Shown here piece by piece: positions 1 to 8,983 of a stretch of 64,000 nt of DNA. Made by a program: the position numbers and the translations under genes. Origin of the DNA: Staphylococcus carnosus (lineage in GTDB: Bacteria > Bacillota > Bacilli > Staphylococcales > Staphylococcaceae); assembly GCF_900458435.1 (NCBI RefSeq), contig NZ_UHCT01000001.1, forward strand, positions 1,426,001 through 1,490,000. Reading direction: 5' to 3'. Under the pieces are notes generated by a model. That model saw only the letters and a list, made by a program, of their open reading frames with translations. It was not told where the DNA came from and searched no databases. Position 1 is the stretch's first letter; each line of letters starts with the position of its first letter.

Positions 1-612
1 GGTACAAAAGTTAAACCATCGGACAATGTTGAAGTTGAAGGCGTTAAACTAGAACAAGAAGATAAATTGTATATTTTGTTTTATAAACCAGCTCAAGTTA
101 TTACGAGTGTTTCGGATGACAGAGGCAGAACTGTGGTAACAGATTATTTCGATGACTTAGAAACACGTATTTATCCAGTAGGCAGATTAGATTACGACAC
201 TTCAGGACTTTTATTGTTAACAAATGATGGTGAGTTCACTAATTTAATGACACATCCGAGATATAAAATTAAGAAAAAGTACGTCGCTAAATTAAAAGGA
301 TACTTGATGCGTGATGAAGTGAAAGCACTTGAAAAAGGTATACAATTAGAAGATGGTAAAACACATCCAGCAGAAGTTAAAATTAAAAATCAAAATAAAG
401 AAAAGAATACTACTGTTGTAGAAATCACGATTTCAGAGGGCAGAAACCGCCAAGTACGACGTATGTTCGAACATTTCGGTCATGAAGTATCGAAATTATC
501 TCGTGTGGAACTAGCAGATTTCCTTACACTTAAAGGTTTAAATGCTGGAGAAGGGCGTGTATTGACTCCTCATGAAGTTAAAAAACTTAGAAATTTAGCT
601 GAAAATGGTTAA
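1..612 (+). CDS. rluB: 23S rRNA pseudouridine synthase RluB, 5' end missing
   Basis: The reading frame is open from the first base, so the true start and most of the N-terminal S4 RNA-binding domain lie outside the window; 203 residues remain. The motif GRLDYDTSGLLLLTNDG (about residues 60-76 of the visible part) is the RluB/RsuA-family signature, and the Asp in GRLD is the catalytic nucleophile. The family converts a uridine in domain V of 23S rRNA (helix 90-92 region) to pseudouridine during 50S assembly. EGRNRQVRRMFEHFG near the C-terminus is also family-typical. In staphylococci and Bacillus this gene commonly sits upstream of the srr/res two-component genes, as here. RluB rather than RsuA or RluF is inferred from this context. 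Confidence 0.93.
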   Translation, partial: GTKVKPSDNVEVEGVKLEQEDKLYILFYKPAQVITSVSDDRGRTVVTDYFDDLETRIYPVGRLDYDTSGLLLLTNDGEFTNLMTHPRYKIKKKYVAKLKGYLMRDEVKALEKGIQLEDGKTHPAEVKIKNQNKEKNTTVVEITISEGRNRQVRRMFEHFGHEVSKLSRVELADFLTLKGLNAGEGRVLTPHEVKKLRNLAENG

Positions 613-678
613 TTAAGTCACTAAGCAATATTCAGTGTGCTTTTTGGCTTTTTTACACATATCATACATGCAAAGAAC

Positions 679-704
679 TCAACAAGTTTCAATTATCTTG
701 TTGA
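679..704. repeat. Perfect 8-bp inverted repeat upstream of srrA
   Basis: TCAACAAG (679-686) and CTTGTTGA (697-704) are perfectly complementary, separated by 10 bases. No T-run follows, so it is unlikely to be the rluB terminator. It ends 14 bp before the -10 element of the srrA promoter and covers the -35 region. That is the position of an operator. The cognate protein is unknown. Confidence 0.55.
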
Positions 705-723
705 TATATGCTTATGATATAAT
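695..723 (+). promoter_or_regulatory. Extended -10 promoter of srrAB
   Basis: A perfect extended -10 (TGA followed by TATAAT at 718-723) has only a poor -35 (about 695-700). Transcription would start near 730, giving a leader of about 200 nt before srrA. Confidence 0.6.
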
Positions 724-739
724 ATATATTGAAGTGAAA

Positions 740-789
740 AATCATTTGTTATAAAGTAGCTGATTAAAATTGGCTGCTAAACAATGATT
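740..789 (+). promoter_or_regulatory. Structured part of the srrAB leader
   Basis: The arms AATCATTTGTT (740-750) and AACAATGATT (780-789) pair with one bulged T. The inner arms AGTAGC (755-760) and GCTGCT (773-778) pair with one G-U, leaving a 12-nt loop. Together they make a ~50-nt imperfect hairpin at the 5' end of the predicted transcript. The remaining 790-909 stretch holds no ORF that I recognise. Function unknown; it resembles no riboswitch class I know. Confidence 0.45.
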
Positions 790-926
790 CAGTCAAATCT
801 TTAAATATCCAATATGAAGAAATTGATATGAGATAAAAAGGTGCAAGAGATTCATGTTACGCATCTTATCTATTTTATAAGTTATATCAATAGAATTGGA
901 TACTCATATGGGAGGTAACTATAATT

Positions 927-1649
927 ATGACAAAAATACTTGTCGTTGATGATGAAGAAAGAATTCGAAGACTGCTTAAATTATATTTAGAAAGAGAATC
1001 TTTTGATATCGAAGAAGCTCAAGACGGCAAAGAAGCATTAGATATGGCATTAAACACTGATTATGCTTGTATCTTATTAGACTTAATGCTTCCCGAATTA
1101 GATGGTATTGAAGTTGCAAACCGTTTAAGAGAGTACAAAGATACACCGATTATTATGTTAACAGCAAAAGGTGAAGAAACAAATCGTGTAGAAGGATTCG
1201 AATCAGGTGCAGATGATTATATTGTCAAACCTTTTTCTCCACGCGAAGTAGTATTACGAGTTAAAGCTTTGCTTAGACGCACATTAACAGCAACTTCAGA
1301 ACAAAATGAGCCTCACGCAAGAGACTTAATTGAATTTAAGCACCTTGTCATTGATAATGATGCGCATCGTGTACTTGCTGATGGTACTCAAGTCAACTTA
1401 ACACCTAAAGAATATGAACTATTAATATTCTTAGCCAAAACACCTAACAAAGTTTTTGATCGCGAACAATTATTAAAAGATGTCTGGCATTATGAATTCT
1501 ATGGAGACTTGCGTACTGTAGATACTCATGTTAAACGTCTTAGAGAAAAGTTAAACCGTGTATCCTCTGATGCAGCACATATGATTCAAACTGTATGGGG
1601 TGTCGGCTATAAATTTGAGGTCAACAATAATGATGAAACGACTCAATAG
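927..1649 (+). CDS. srrA: Response regulator SrrA (ResD-like)
   Basis: OmpR/PhoB-type regulator of 240 aa. The receiver domain (about 3-118) has the acidic pair D8/D9, phospho-acceptor D52 (LLDLMLPELDG) and K101 (VKPF). A winged-helix DNA-binding domain (about 135-233) ends in TVWGVGYKF. With SrrB it forms the staphylococcal respiratory response system, which controls fermentation, cytochrome, nitric-oxide defence and virulence genes in response to the state of the quinone pool (known from S. aureus). The ribosome-binding site GGAGG (911-915) lies 11 nt before the ATG. It overlaps srrB by 20 nt, indicating translational coupling. The assignment over other OmpR regulators rests on the near match to S. 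aureus SrrAB and on the rluB/ribU context. Confidence 0.95.
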   Translation: MTKILVVDDEERIRRLLKLYLERESFDIEEAQDGKEALDMALNTDYACILLDLMLPELDGIEVANRLREYKDTPIIMLTAKGEETNRVEGFESGADDYIVKPFSPREVVLRVKALLRRTLTATSEQNEPHARDLIEFKHLVIDNDAHRVLADGTQVNLTPKEYELLIFLAKTPNKVFDREQLLKDVWHYEFYGDLRTVDTHVKRLREKLNRVSSDAAHMIQTVWGVGYKFEVNNNDETTQ

Positions 1650-3384
1650 TGTCGTGATAAAACTGTGGTTAACTATAATTCTTATAGTAACGACAGTTTT
1701 AATTTTACTAAGTGCGGCATTAATCACATTTATTCAAAATTATTATACGCAAGATACTGAACAATCCTTAATAAAAGATGCAGAACGAATTAGCATTTTA
1801 CTAGAAGAATCAGATAATAAGTCATTAGCAATTAAACATAGCAAGGCATTGATTGAAGGTCCTAGCGGTTTAATTATTATGAAAAATAAGAATGATGAAT
1901 TTTATAATTCTCACTCTAAATTAAAAAATGAAATGATGAATGTTATCACTAAAAACTCGAAATATCAAAAAGTGTTTACTGATAATAAAAAAATATCTCA
2001 GCATATTAAATTAAAGGTCGATGGAAAAGTTAGAACATACGTATTGCTCGGCTATCCGACAAAAATTGATGCAAATAACCCCCATGGTGCTGTATTCATA
2101 TATCAAGATCTTAAGAGTATAGATGATACTAATAATGTCATTACTATCATTATTTTAGTAACAGCTGTAATTTTCTTAATTATTACTACTGTTTTTGCAT
2201 TCTTTTTATCATCACGTATTACTAAACCGCTTCGCCAATTACGTACTCAAGCCTTAAATCTTTCCGAAGGTGACTATTCACAAGTCAACGATATCAATTC
2301 AAAAGATGAAATAGGTGAGTTAGCGCACTCATTCAATATAATGAGCAGCGATATTCAAAGACATATCGATGAAATATCAGCATCTAAGAACATCAGAGAC
2401 AGCCTTATTAATTCAATGGTAGAAGGCGTATTAGGTATCAATGAAAAAAGAGAAATCATTCTATCAAATGAAATGGCCAAAAAAATGTCAGAACAACTTC
2501 GAACAACTAAAAAAGAACAATTTACTGAACAAATGGACCGTACATTTAAAGAAAAAGAAATTCAATTCCAAGATTATGAAGTAAATAACCGATTCTATGT
2601 CGTCATCATGAGTTACATCGAACAATTCCAACCTAACCAAAGCGGCGTTGTAGCGATTATTCGAGACATGACCAATGAACATCAGTTGGATCAAATGAAA
2701 AAAGACTTTATAGCCAATGTATCACACGAATTGCGCACACCAATTGCTTTATTACAAGGTTACACAGAATCAATAGTGGATGGAGTTGTCTCAGAACCTG
2801 ATGAAATCAGAGACTCCCTTTCTATCGTTCTTGATGAAACACAACGTTTAAATCGACTTGTGAATGAATTATTAAATGTAGCAAGAATGGATGCAGAAGG
2901 CTTATCAGTTAACAAAGAAGTACAACCTATCGATCCATTATTAGAGCGGATGCAAATGAAATATCGACAACAAGCAGAAGATTTACAAATCGATATTAAT
3001 CTGGCTCCTAATACGGAAGGGCAACTTTGGTATTATGACACAGATAGAATGGAACAAGTTTTAACAAATTTAGTAGATAATGCATCTCGTTATACTTCGC
3101 CAGGAGATGCTATTAAAATCAGCACATCAGAATCTGATAAATACGATATTTTGTATGTGACAGATACAGGCAGTGGTATTGCCCCTGAACATATTGATTT
3201 AGTATTTGATAGATTTTATAAAGTTGATGCTTCTCGTAAACGCGGTAAAGAAGGAACGGGGTTAGGACTCTTTATTTGTCGTATGATTATTGAAGCTCAA
3301 GGTGGAACAATTGATTTAAAAAGCCGTTTAGGAGAAGGTACTACATTTATTATTAAATTGCCTAAACCACCCGAAAATATTTAA
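1630..3384 (+). CDS. srrB: Sensor histidine kinase SrrB (ResE-like)
   Basis: Membrane sensor kinase of 584 aa, close to the usual staphylococcal size. TM1 is at about 10-33 and TM2 at about 168-193, enclosing an extracytoplasmic sensor region. These are followed by a HAMP linker (SSRITKPLRQLR), a PAS-like domain (about 255-355), a HisKA domain with the phospho-acceptor in FIANVSHELRTP, and a HATPase domain with N (LVDNASRY), G1 (DTGSGI) and G2 (GTGLGL) boxes. The start is one of two tandem ATGs (1630/1633) behind GAGG at 1617-1620; 1630 gives the better spacing, and the S. aureus protein also begins Met-Met. It phosphorylates SrrA. Confidence 0.95.
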   Translation: MMKRLNSVVIKLWLTIILIVTTVLILLSAALITFIQNYYTQDTEQSLIKDAERISILLEESDNKSLAIKHSKALIEGPSGLIIMKNKNDEFYNSHSKLKNEMMNVITKNSKYQKVFTDNKKISQHIKLKVDGKVRTYVLLGYPTKIDANNPHGAVFIYQDLKSIDDTNNVITIIILVTAVIFLIITTVFAFFLSSRITKPLRQLRTQALNLSEGDYSQVNDINSKDEIGELAHSFNIMSSDIQRHIDEISASKNIRDSLINSMVEGVLGINEKREIILSNEMAKKMSEQLRTTKKEQFTEQMDRTFKEKEIQFQDYEVNNRFYVVIMSYIEQFQPNQSGVVAIIRDMTNEHQLDQMKKDFIANVSHELRTPIALLQGYTESIVDGVVSEPDEIRDSLSIVLDETQRLNRLVNELLNVARMDAEGLSVNKEVQPIDPLLERMQMKYRQQAEDLQIDINLAPNTEGQLWYYDTDRMEQVLTNLVDNASRYTSPGDAIKISTSESDKYDILYVTDTGSGIAPEHIDLVFDRFYKVDASRKRGKEGTGLGLFICRMIIEAQGGTIDLKSRLGEGTTFIIKLPKPPENI

Positions 3385-3406
3385 TACTATTTTTTAAGCA
3401 ATCGAA

Positions 3407-3435
3407 TTGAATCACTGTGTCTAATCCGATATAAT
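3407..3435 (+). promoter_or_regulatory. Sigma-A promoter of the FMN riboswitch-ribU unit
   Basis: TTGAAT (3407-3412), a 17-bp spacer and TATAAT (3430-3435). Transcription would start near 3442, just before the riboswitch. Confidence 0.8.
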
Positions 3436-3464
3436 AGATAAGAAAATAAAATAATAATGATATT

Positions 3465-3597
3465 CATCTTCGGGGTCGGGTGAAAGTCCCAACCGGCAGT
3501 AAATTAAGCCTGCGACCTGTATTTATTTTGTAAATATGGCTGATCTAGTGAGATTCTAGAGCCGACAGTATAGTCTGGATGGGAGAAGATGGAGGGT
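3465..3597 (+). promoter_or_regulatory. FMN riboswitch (RFN element)
   Basis: The hallmark RFN blocks occur in order: CTTCGGGGTCGGGTGAAAGT, CCCAACCGGCAGT, AAGCCTGCGACC, a variable arm, TGATCTAGTGAGATTCTAGAG, CCGACAGTATAGTCTGGATG and GGAGAAGATGG. This matches the six-helix FMN aptamer. When FMN is plentiful the element would shut down ribU. I see no terminator hairpin with a T-run between the aptamer and the gene. The expression platform may therefore be translational: TTCCTCC (3617-3623) could pair partly with the GGAAGGAG ribosome-binding site. Confidence 0.95.
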
Positions 3598-3653
3598 TTA
3601 TTTGTTGTGCTTAAATTCCTCCTATTCGCGTAAGATGAATGGAAGGAGTATTT

Positions 3654-4202
3654 ATGAATCAGCAAAAAAACAAACGCTTAATCATTATAAGTATGATGAG
3701 TGCAATTGCGTTTATTTTGATGTTTATCAAATTTCCGCTGCCATTTTTGCCGCCATACTTAACATTGGATTTCAGTGATGTTCCAGCATTGCTTGCAACA
3801 TTTCTGTTTGGACCCGTTGCGGGGGTTATTGTAGAACTTATTAAAAATTTGCTTAACTTCCTTTTCAATATGGGTGATCCGATTGGACCCGTTGCAAACT
3901 TTGCAGCAGCAGTCAGTTTTTTACTTACTGCATTTTATGTAAGTAAATTAATTAAAGGTAAATTGAACATAGTTATCGGCTTGATTGCAGGTACATTAGT
4001 AATGACTTTAATATTGAGTATTTTAAACTACTTTGTATTATTACCTTTATATGGAATGATTATGAATCTTTCAGATGTAGTGAAAAATTTAAAAATAATT
4101 ATCGTATCAGGTATTATTCCATTTAATATTATAAAAGGAATAGCGGTATCAGCCATTTTCCTTTTACTATATAAACGATTAAAAAAAGCATTGAATTATT
4201 AA
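3654..4202 (+). CDS. ribU: Riboflavin ECF transporter substrate-binding subunit RibU
   Basis: Integral membrane S-component of 182 aa with about six hydrophobic segments. It binds riboflavin and works with the shared EcfA/A'/T energising module encoded elsewhere. The N-terminal pattern (IKFPLPFLPPYLTLDFSDVP, then FGPVAGVIVELIKNLLN) is typical of RibU. ATG 3654 was chosen because GGAAGGAG (3641-3648) sits 5 nt upstream; an in-frame ATG at 3639 has no such site. The FMN riboswitch upstream supports the substrate assignment. It is monocistronic, ended by a strong hairpin. Confidence 0.95.
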   Translation: MNQQKNKRLIIISMMSAIAFILMFIKFPLPFLPPYLTLDFSDVPALLATFLFGPVAGVIVELIKNLLNFLFNMGDPIGPVANFAAAVSFLLTAFYVSKLIKGKLNIVIGLIAGTLVMTLILSILNYFVLLPLYGMIMNLSDVVKNLKIIIVSGIIPFNIIKGIAVSAIFLLLYKRLKKALNY

Positions 4203-4206
4203 TATT

Positions 4207-4245
4207 TAAAAGCCCGGAAATTTGAAAATAATTTCCGGGCTTTTA
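4207..4245. terminator. Bidirectional terminator between ribU and fer
   Basis: A perfect 15-bp stem (4207-4221 with 4231-4245) contains AAAGCCCGGAAAT and its complement, with A-tract and T-tract flanks. It serves ribU on the plus strand and the convergent fer gene on the minus strand. Confidence 0.88.
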
Positions 4246-4252
4246 ATAAAGA

Positions 4253-4286
4253 AAGATCAAAACAATCATTTGCTTTGACCTTTTTT
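4253..4286 (+). terminator. Second hairpin with T-run after ribU
   Basis: AAGATCAAA and TTTGACCTT pair with one mismatch around a 12-nt loop and are followed by TTTTTT. This is probably a backup terminator. Confidence 0.5.
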
Positions 4287-4338
4287 ATTCAATCTATAAT
4301 TAGCGAAGAATACTAACTGAATTGACGATTGACTATCA

Positions 4339-4620
<282 letters not shown>

Positions 4621-4637
4621 CTAATAACGTAATTTTT

Positions 4638-4665
4638 ATTTTAACATCAGAAATTCTTTTTTCAA
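4638..4665 (-). promoter_or_regulatory. Promoter of fer
   Basis: On the minus strand: TTGAAA (4665-4660), a 16-bp spacer and TAAAAT (4643-4638), with an extended TGT before the -10. Confidence 0.7.
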
Positions 4666-4694
4666 TACAACAGATTGTTAAGGTGATGATTGAT

Positions 4695-5648
4695 TTGAAA
4701 GAAATTATCCAATACATAAAAACACATGCTTATCACTATAAAACTGATAAAAGTCTTTATAATATAATCGTTGGTGCTAAAACACATCAAACTTATTTTG
4801 ATGCATGTAGCCAACAACTTTTATCATTATATCACAGTCATCCAAATTTAAAATATCCATCATTCGAACGAATATTCAAAGATTCTAATGTATATAATAA
4901 CAATGTCAGTAAAACATTAAAAGTAACACCGCGTTATACTTTTGAAAGTATTCAACAGACATTTCAGGTGATTCAGTTGTTAACTCAAACCATTTCTAAT
5001 CATCAGCATCAATCTTTATCATTCATACCTGTATCACAAATTGACAAAGTTCAAAGGAAAGCTAAGAACCTTTATTATGAAATATTAAATAATGATGAAG
5101 AAAAATTGTTTAAAGAAGAAATATACACTCTATTTGCATCTATCAATTCCTACAATGAATTATCAATTCTGCATTATTTTTTACAAGGGTATGAAGAAAC
5201 AATGTATACGAATCAACAGGTGGGAATGATTGAATTAATTTCAGAGGAAGAATTAATAAGATTAAAAATGAATGATTTAGTTGAAATGATGAATCAAATT
5301 GAAAACAAGGAAAAATTCAAAATATTACATAAAACAATTATTTTGCCGGAACTTTCGCAAAATGCATTTGAAACTTATCAATACCTTAAAAATGATAAGA
5401 CTATGAAGGAAATCTCTGTTATTGAAAATGTAAAGGAAAATACAATTGAAGATCATGTGCTCGAACTTTTTATAAAAGGTTATCTTTCTGATTATCATTT
5501 GTATATTAATCAAACATTTTATTCTTCATTTAAATCCTTTTATCAAAATAATAAAGAAGAGCGTTTAAAAGTATTTAAGTCAAAGTTTCCAGAACACAGT
5601 TATTTCGATATTAAATTAGCTATCGTGCGTTTTTCTAGGGAGGGGTGA
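4695..5648 (+). CDS. YpbB-like helix-turn-helix protein, coupled to recQ
   Basis: Protein of 317 aa, Lys/Asn-rich in its N-terminal part. The C-terminal stretch (about 215-290; TYQYLKNDKTMKEISVIENV, then ENTIEDHVLELFIKGYL) has the repeat-like HTH pattern of the HTH_40/RQC-type domain found in B. subtilis YpbB. The start is uncertain. TTG 4695 has AAGGTGA 8 nt upstream, whereas in-frame GTG 4683 and ATG 4686 overlap that site. Its stop codon lies 3 nt before the recQ ATG, so the pair is co-translated. In Firmicutes this gene always seems to accompany recQ/recS, which suggests a DNA-binding accessory role that the short RecQ lacks (inference). Confidence 0.75.
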   Translation: MKEIIQYIKTHAYHYKTDKSLYNIIVGAKTHQTYFDACSQQLLSLYHSHPNLKYPSFERIFKDSNVYNNNVSKTLKVTPRYTFESIQQTFQVIQLLTQTISNHQHQSLSFIPVSQIDKVQRKAKNLYYEILNNDEEKLFKEEIYTLFASINSYNELSILHYFLQGYEETMYTNQQVGMIELISEEELIRLKMNDLVEMMNQIENKEKFKILHKTIILPELSQNAFETYQYLKNDKTMKEISVIENVKENTIEDHVLELFIKGYLSDYHLYINQTFYSSFKSFYQNNKEERLKVFKSKFPEHSYFDIKLAIVRFSREG

Positions 5649-5650
5649 CC

Positions 5651-7033
5651 ATGTTACAAAAAGCATTACAAGATTGGTTCGGGTTTGATACATTCAATCC
5701 TGGCCAAGAAGGAATCATTCAGAGTGTCCTAGATAAGCAAAACACTTTAGGCATTTTACCAACTGGCAGCGGAAAGAGTTTATGCTATCAGCTTCCAACT
5801 TATATCAATCAAAAACCTACATTAATTATTTCTCCTTTAATATCTTTAATGGACGATCAAGTCATGCAAATGAAGAAAAAAGGTGAACGCTCTGTTTGTT
5901 ATGTTCATTCTGGAATGAGTTTAGAAGAAAAGAAGAAAAACCTTAAATTTATAAAAAAAGCAAAATTTATCTTTTTAAGTCCTGAGTTTATTTTAAATCG
6001 CGATAATATTAATTATTTACGAGATATAGACTTAGGGTTAATAGTTTTAGATGAAGCACACTGTATTACAGAGTGGGGATATGATTTTAGACCCCATTAT
6101 GCATTAGTGGGTAAAATTACGAAGCGCTTTCCTAATGCAACTGTCTTGGCTTTAACAGCTACAGCACCAAAACATCTTAAAGAAGATTTGAATGAAGTGG
6201 TAGGTACGCAATTTCATGAAATCAAAACGAAAATGGATCGCAGCAATATCTCCTTAACGCATCTCAACTTCGATAACGATAATGATAAAATGATTTGGCT
6301 TTTAGAAAATATCAACCATAGCGGACCTACGATTATTTATGTATCCTCTAAGAAAAAATGTCGTGAACTTGCGCAAGAAATATATAAAGCTGGTTTTTTA
6401 ACTGGTATATATCATGGGGATATGTCCTACCAAGAACGACAAACAGTTCAACAACAATTTATTCAAAATGATATTCCTATAGTAGTGGCAACTAGTGCCT
6501 TTGGAATGGGGATTAATAAACCAGACATAAGAACAGTCATACACTTCCATCTTCCCACTAGCCCATCAAGTTATATTCAAGAAATTGGCAGGGCAGGCAG
6601 AGATGGTGCTTATAGCCAAGCAATCAGTTTATATCAATCAGATGATGCATTTCTATTAGAAACATTGCTTTTTGCAGACATGATTACAGATGCAGATATT
6701 GATGCATATAAAAATGGTATGGCTTTACCTGATGAAAAACAAAGCATTATTGATATTTTACATCTCAGTTATTCTGTTGAAGAAATCCAAAAAATATTCC
6801 AACGTTCAGAATATCGTAAAAAAGAAGGTTATATCAGAATGTTAGGTTACAAAAATCTTACAACTTGCAGAAGAGAATATTTGATGTCGTATTTCGGTGA
6901 AAGCATACAAAAACCTGAATCATGCTGTGATAATGATGAAATAAATGAAAGGATAGATATCAGAAATCCTAAAAAAGTCACACGAAAAATGGACTATTTA
7001 GAAAAACTCAATCAAATTTTCATACAAAATTAA
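5651..7033 (+). CDS. recQ: ATP-dependent DNA helicase RecQ (RecS type, no HRDC domain)
   Basis: SF2 helicase of 460 aa. It has Walker A TGSGKS (about 38-43), motif II DEAH (about 134-137) within LDEAHCITEWGYDFRPHY, motif III LTATA, and motif VI QEIGRAGRDG. A short zinc-like segment near the C-terminus (TCRREYLMSYFGE, then CC) resembles the RecQ-Ct zinc site. The protein ends without the HRDC domain, matching the ~460-aa staphylococcal RecQ and B. subtilis RecS. It unwinds 3'-to-5' in recombination and fork repair. ATG 5651 is preferred over GTG 5645 because GGGAGG (5637-5642) is correctly spaced. Confidence 0.92.
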   Translation: MLQKALQDWFGFDTFNPGQEGIIQSVLDKQNTLGILPTGSGKSLCYQLPTYINQKPTLIISPLISLMDDQVMQMKKKGERSVCYVHSGMSLEEKKKNLKFIKKAKFIFLSPEFILNRDNINYLRDIDLGLIVLDEAHCITEWGYDFRPHYALVGKITKRFPNATVLALTATAPKHLKEDLNEVVGTQFHEIKTKMDRSNISLTHLNFDNDNDKMIWLLENINHSGPTIIYVSSKKKCRELAQEIYKAGFLTGIYHGDMSYQERQTVQQQFIQNDIPIVVATSAFGMGINKPDIRTVIHFHLPTSPSSYIQEIGRAGRDGAYSQAISLYQSDDAFLLETLLFADMITDADIDAYKNGMALPDEKQSIIDILHLSYSVEEIQKIFQRSEYRKKEGYIRMLGYKNLTTCRREYLMSYFGESIQKPESCCDNDEINERIDIRNPKKVTRKMDYLEKLNQIFIQN

Positions 7034-7037
7034 AATA

Positions 7038-7063
7038 CCACATTAGTATACATGTTAATGTGG
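7038..7063 (+). terminator. Stem-loop after recQ
   Basis: CCACATTA (7038-7045) and TAATGTGG (7056-7063) form a perfect 8-bp stem directly after the recQ stop. No T-run follows, so termination is uncertain. The rest of the gap up to the ebpS promoter contains nothing I recognise. Confidence 0.35.
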
Positions 7064-7204
7064 ATAGAACGTAGTTTATTCGTACTCACTAAAAATAGCA
7101 CTCATTTATTAGGTTATTTTATAACTAGATATCGAGAATCAACCAAACAAATAATTGAACTGGATTAATTATATAAAAAACCTGCTTCAATATTCATCTT
7201 TTGT

Positions 7205-7234
7205 TTGTCGAAGACTATGAGCACAAGTTATAAT
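7205..7234 (+). promoter_or_regulatory. Promoter of ebpS
   Basis: TTGTCG (7205-7210), an 18-bp spacer and TATAAT (7229-7234). The leader would be about 90 nt. Confidence 0.5.
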
Positions 7235-7330
7235 AATAATACTAAGATTTAGATTTTTAGCTTTCATATTTGGGGTATGAGTACTACATATGAAATACAG
7301 TAATTAATTTAAAGAGAAAGGATGATGGCG

Positions 7331-8974
7331 TTGTCTAATAATAATTTTAAAGACGATTTTGAACGGAATCGTCAATCAATTGATCCTTCCCATACTAACG
7401 AAGATCAAAAAACACCAGAAGAATCAGTAGATTCAGCTGATTCAAAAGAGACAAATAATCAAGAGCCTAAAACGGGAGCAACTCATTTTCCTCCAAGAGG
7501 GTCACAACGCAGACGTCGTAGAAGAAGAGAGACGGCTACTCACAAACAAGAAGAAGGTAACAAGCAAGAAGAAGTACATACAGATGAAAAACAAAAAGCT
7601 GAAGAAAAAAATACTTCTACTAATAAAAACACTTCTAAAGATAAGGGCAGTGACGCAGCAGCTGCAAGTGTTGGTGGTGGCGTTGTTGGAAAAAAACTGG
7701 AACAAAATCACAAAAAAGATTCCAATGACAGAAAAAGTAAGGACGACGTTGGAAGTTTAGATGATCGTTCAGCTGTTTCTAATGACAGCAAAGATGGAAA
7801 AGATAATCAAAAGAAATCAAATAATACAGGCAAAAAAGCTGCAGCTGCAGGAGCAGCAGGAATAGTAGGCGGAGCTGCTGCTAAACATCAAAAAGATAAA
7901 AATGCATCAGCCAATGAATCTGAAAGCAAAACGCCAAAGTCAAAAGAAAATGATAAAGCTGCCAGCACTGCAGCTGGAAGTACAGCTGCAAAAAATGAAA
8001 ATCCCGATAATAATGATTCAAATGAAGATAACAAAAAAGAATCACCAAATAAAGACAAAAAACACAGCAAGGCTGGTAAAGCCGCTGCTGCGGGTGCTGC
8101 AGCAATAGGCGGAGCTGCAGCAGGAAAAGCTGCTAAAGATCATTCTAAAAAAGAAAATAATAAAAAGAATGATAAAAATGAAAGCGAAGATAAAAATAGT
8201 GAAAATAAATCCGGAAAAGCTGCAGCTGCGGGTACCGCAGCAGGTGCTGCTGGAGCTGCTAGTGCATCTTCTGCAAATGCCTCAGGTAGTAGCGGCGGTA
8301 ATGGCGGTAACGGTTCAGGAAATGGTGGCGACCATGGTGACGGCAACGGCCAGGAACCTAAAAAGTCAGGCGGCTTAAAAAAATTATTACCATTGTTATT
8401 AGGTTTACTAATCATTGCTGCTATTGCTATTTTCGGTGGCATGGCTTTAACAAACCAAGGCGACCATAAAGACGACAGCGATAATAAAACAGCAGATCAC
8501 TCTAAAACAAATAAAAATAAAGATGATGCAAAAGATAAATCATCTGCAAGCAAAGATAAAGACAGCAAGTCTAAAGATAATGCAAAAAATTCTCAAGATA
8601 ACAATGCGCAATCTGATGATACTGCAAACAATGATAATAATAATGAAAATGCAGATTCGAATGATTCAGCAAATCAAAATGATGCTAATAATTCAGATAA
8701 TGCAAATAATCAAAATGGTTACAATCAAGATCAACAAGGCGTACAAAATCAACAAAATGATCAATATAATCAAAATAACCAAAATCAAAACCAAAATACA
8801 CAAGCACAACAAGGCGGTCAAACACATACTGTTTATGGTAAAGAAAATCTTTATCGTATCGCAATCCGTTACTACGGAGAAGGCACACAAGCAAATGTGG
8901 ATAAAATCAAACGTGCAAACGGTTTAAACAGTAATAATATTTCAAATGGCCAACAACTTGTGATTCCTCAATAA
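7331..8974 (+). CDS. ebpS: Elastin-binding protein EbpS, LysM surface protein
   Basis: Membrane-anchored surface protein of 547 aa. The N-terminal start [17 protein letters not shown] and the basic RRRRRRR cluster (about 57-63) match EbpS. A long Lys/Asn/Ser/Asp-rich region follows, interrupted by three Ala/Gly-rich blocks that each follow a GK motif (about 159-180, 251-269, 295-320), then a Gly-rich run. One clear TM helix is at about 350-372 ([19 protein letters not shown]). An Asn/Gln-rich spacer leads to a C-terminal LysM domain (about 496-546; [18 protein letters not shown]). TTG 7331 is chosen over ATG 7322/7325 because AAAGGA (7317-7322) is 8 nt upstream and the S. aureus protein begins at the equivalent residue. 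S. aureus EbpS binds elastin and affects growth; binding here is inferred. Confidence 0.9.
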   Translation: MSNNNFKDDFERNRQSIDPSHTNEDQKTPEESVDSADSKETNNQEPKTGATHFPPRGSQRRRRRRRETATHKQEEGNKQEEVHTDEKQKAEEKNTSTNKNTSKDKGSDAAAASVGGGVVGKKLEQNHKKDSNDRKSKDDVGSLDDRSAVSNDSKDGKDNQKKSNNTGKKAAAAGAAGIVGGAAAKHQKDKNASANESESKTPKSKENDKAASTAAGSTAAKNENPDNNDSNEDNKKESPNKDKKHSKAGKAAAAGAAAIGGAAAGKAAKDHSKKENNKKNDKNESEDKNSENKSGKAAAAGTAAGAAGAASASSANASGSSGGNGGNGSGNGGDHGDGNGQEPKKSGGLKKLLPLLLGLLIIAAIAIFGGMALTNQGDHKDDSDNKTADHSKTNKNKDDAKDKSSASKDKDSKSKDNAKNSQDNNAQSDDTANNDNNNENADSNDSANQNDANNSDNANNQNGYNQDQQGVQNQQNDQYNQNNQNQNQNTQAQQGGQTHTVYGKENLYRIAIRYYGEGTQANVDKIKRANGLNSNNISNGQQLVIPQ

Positions 8975-8983
8975 TATTTAGAT

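Noticed and set aside
612..660. Possible terminator after rluB (AGCA/TGCT arms and T-rich sequence)
   Set aside because: The stem is short and imperfect, so I do not list it. Where rluB transcription ends is unclear.
7502..8927. Several ORFs in other frames and on the other strand within ebpS
   Set aside because: Shadow frames produced by the repetitive Lys/Asn/Ala codons of ebpS; no ribosome-binding sites and biased composition.
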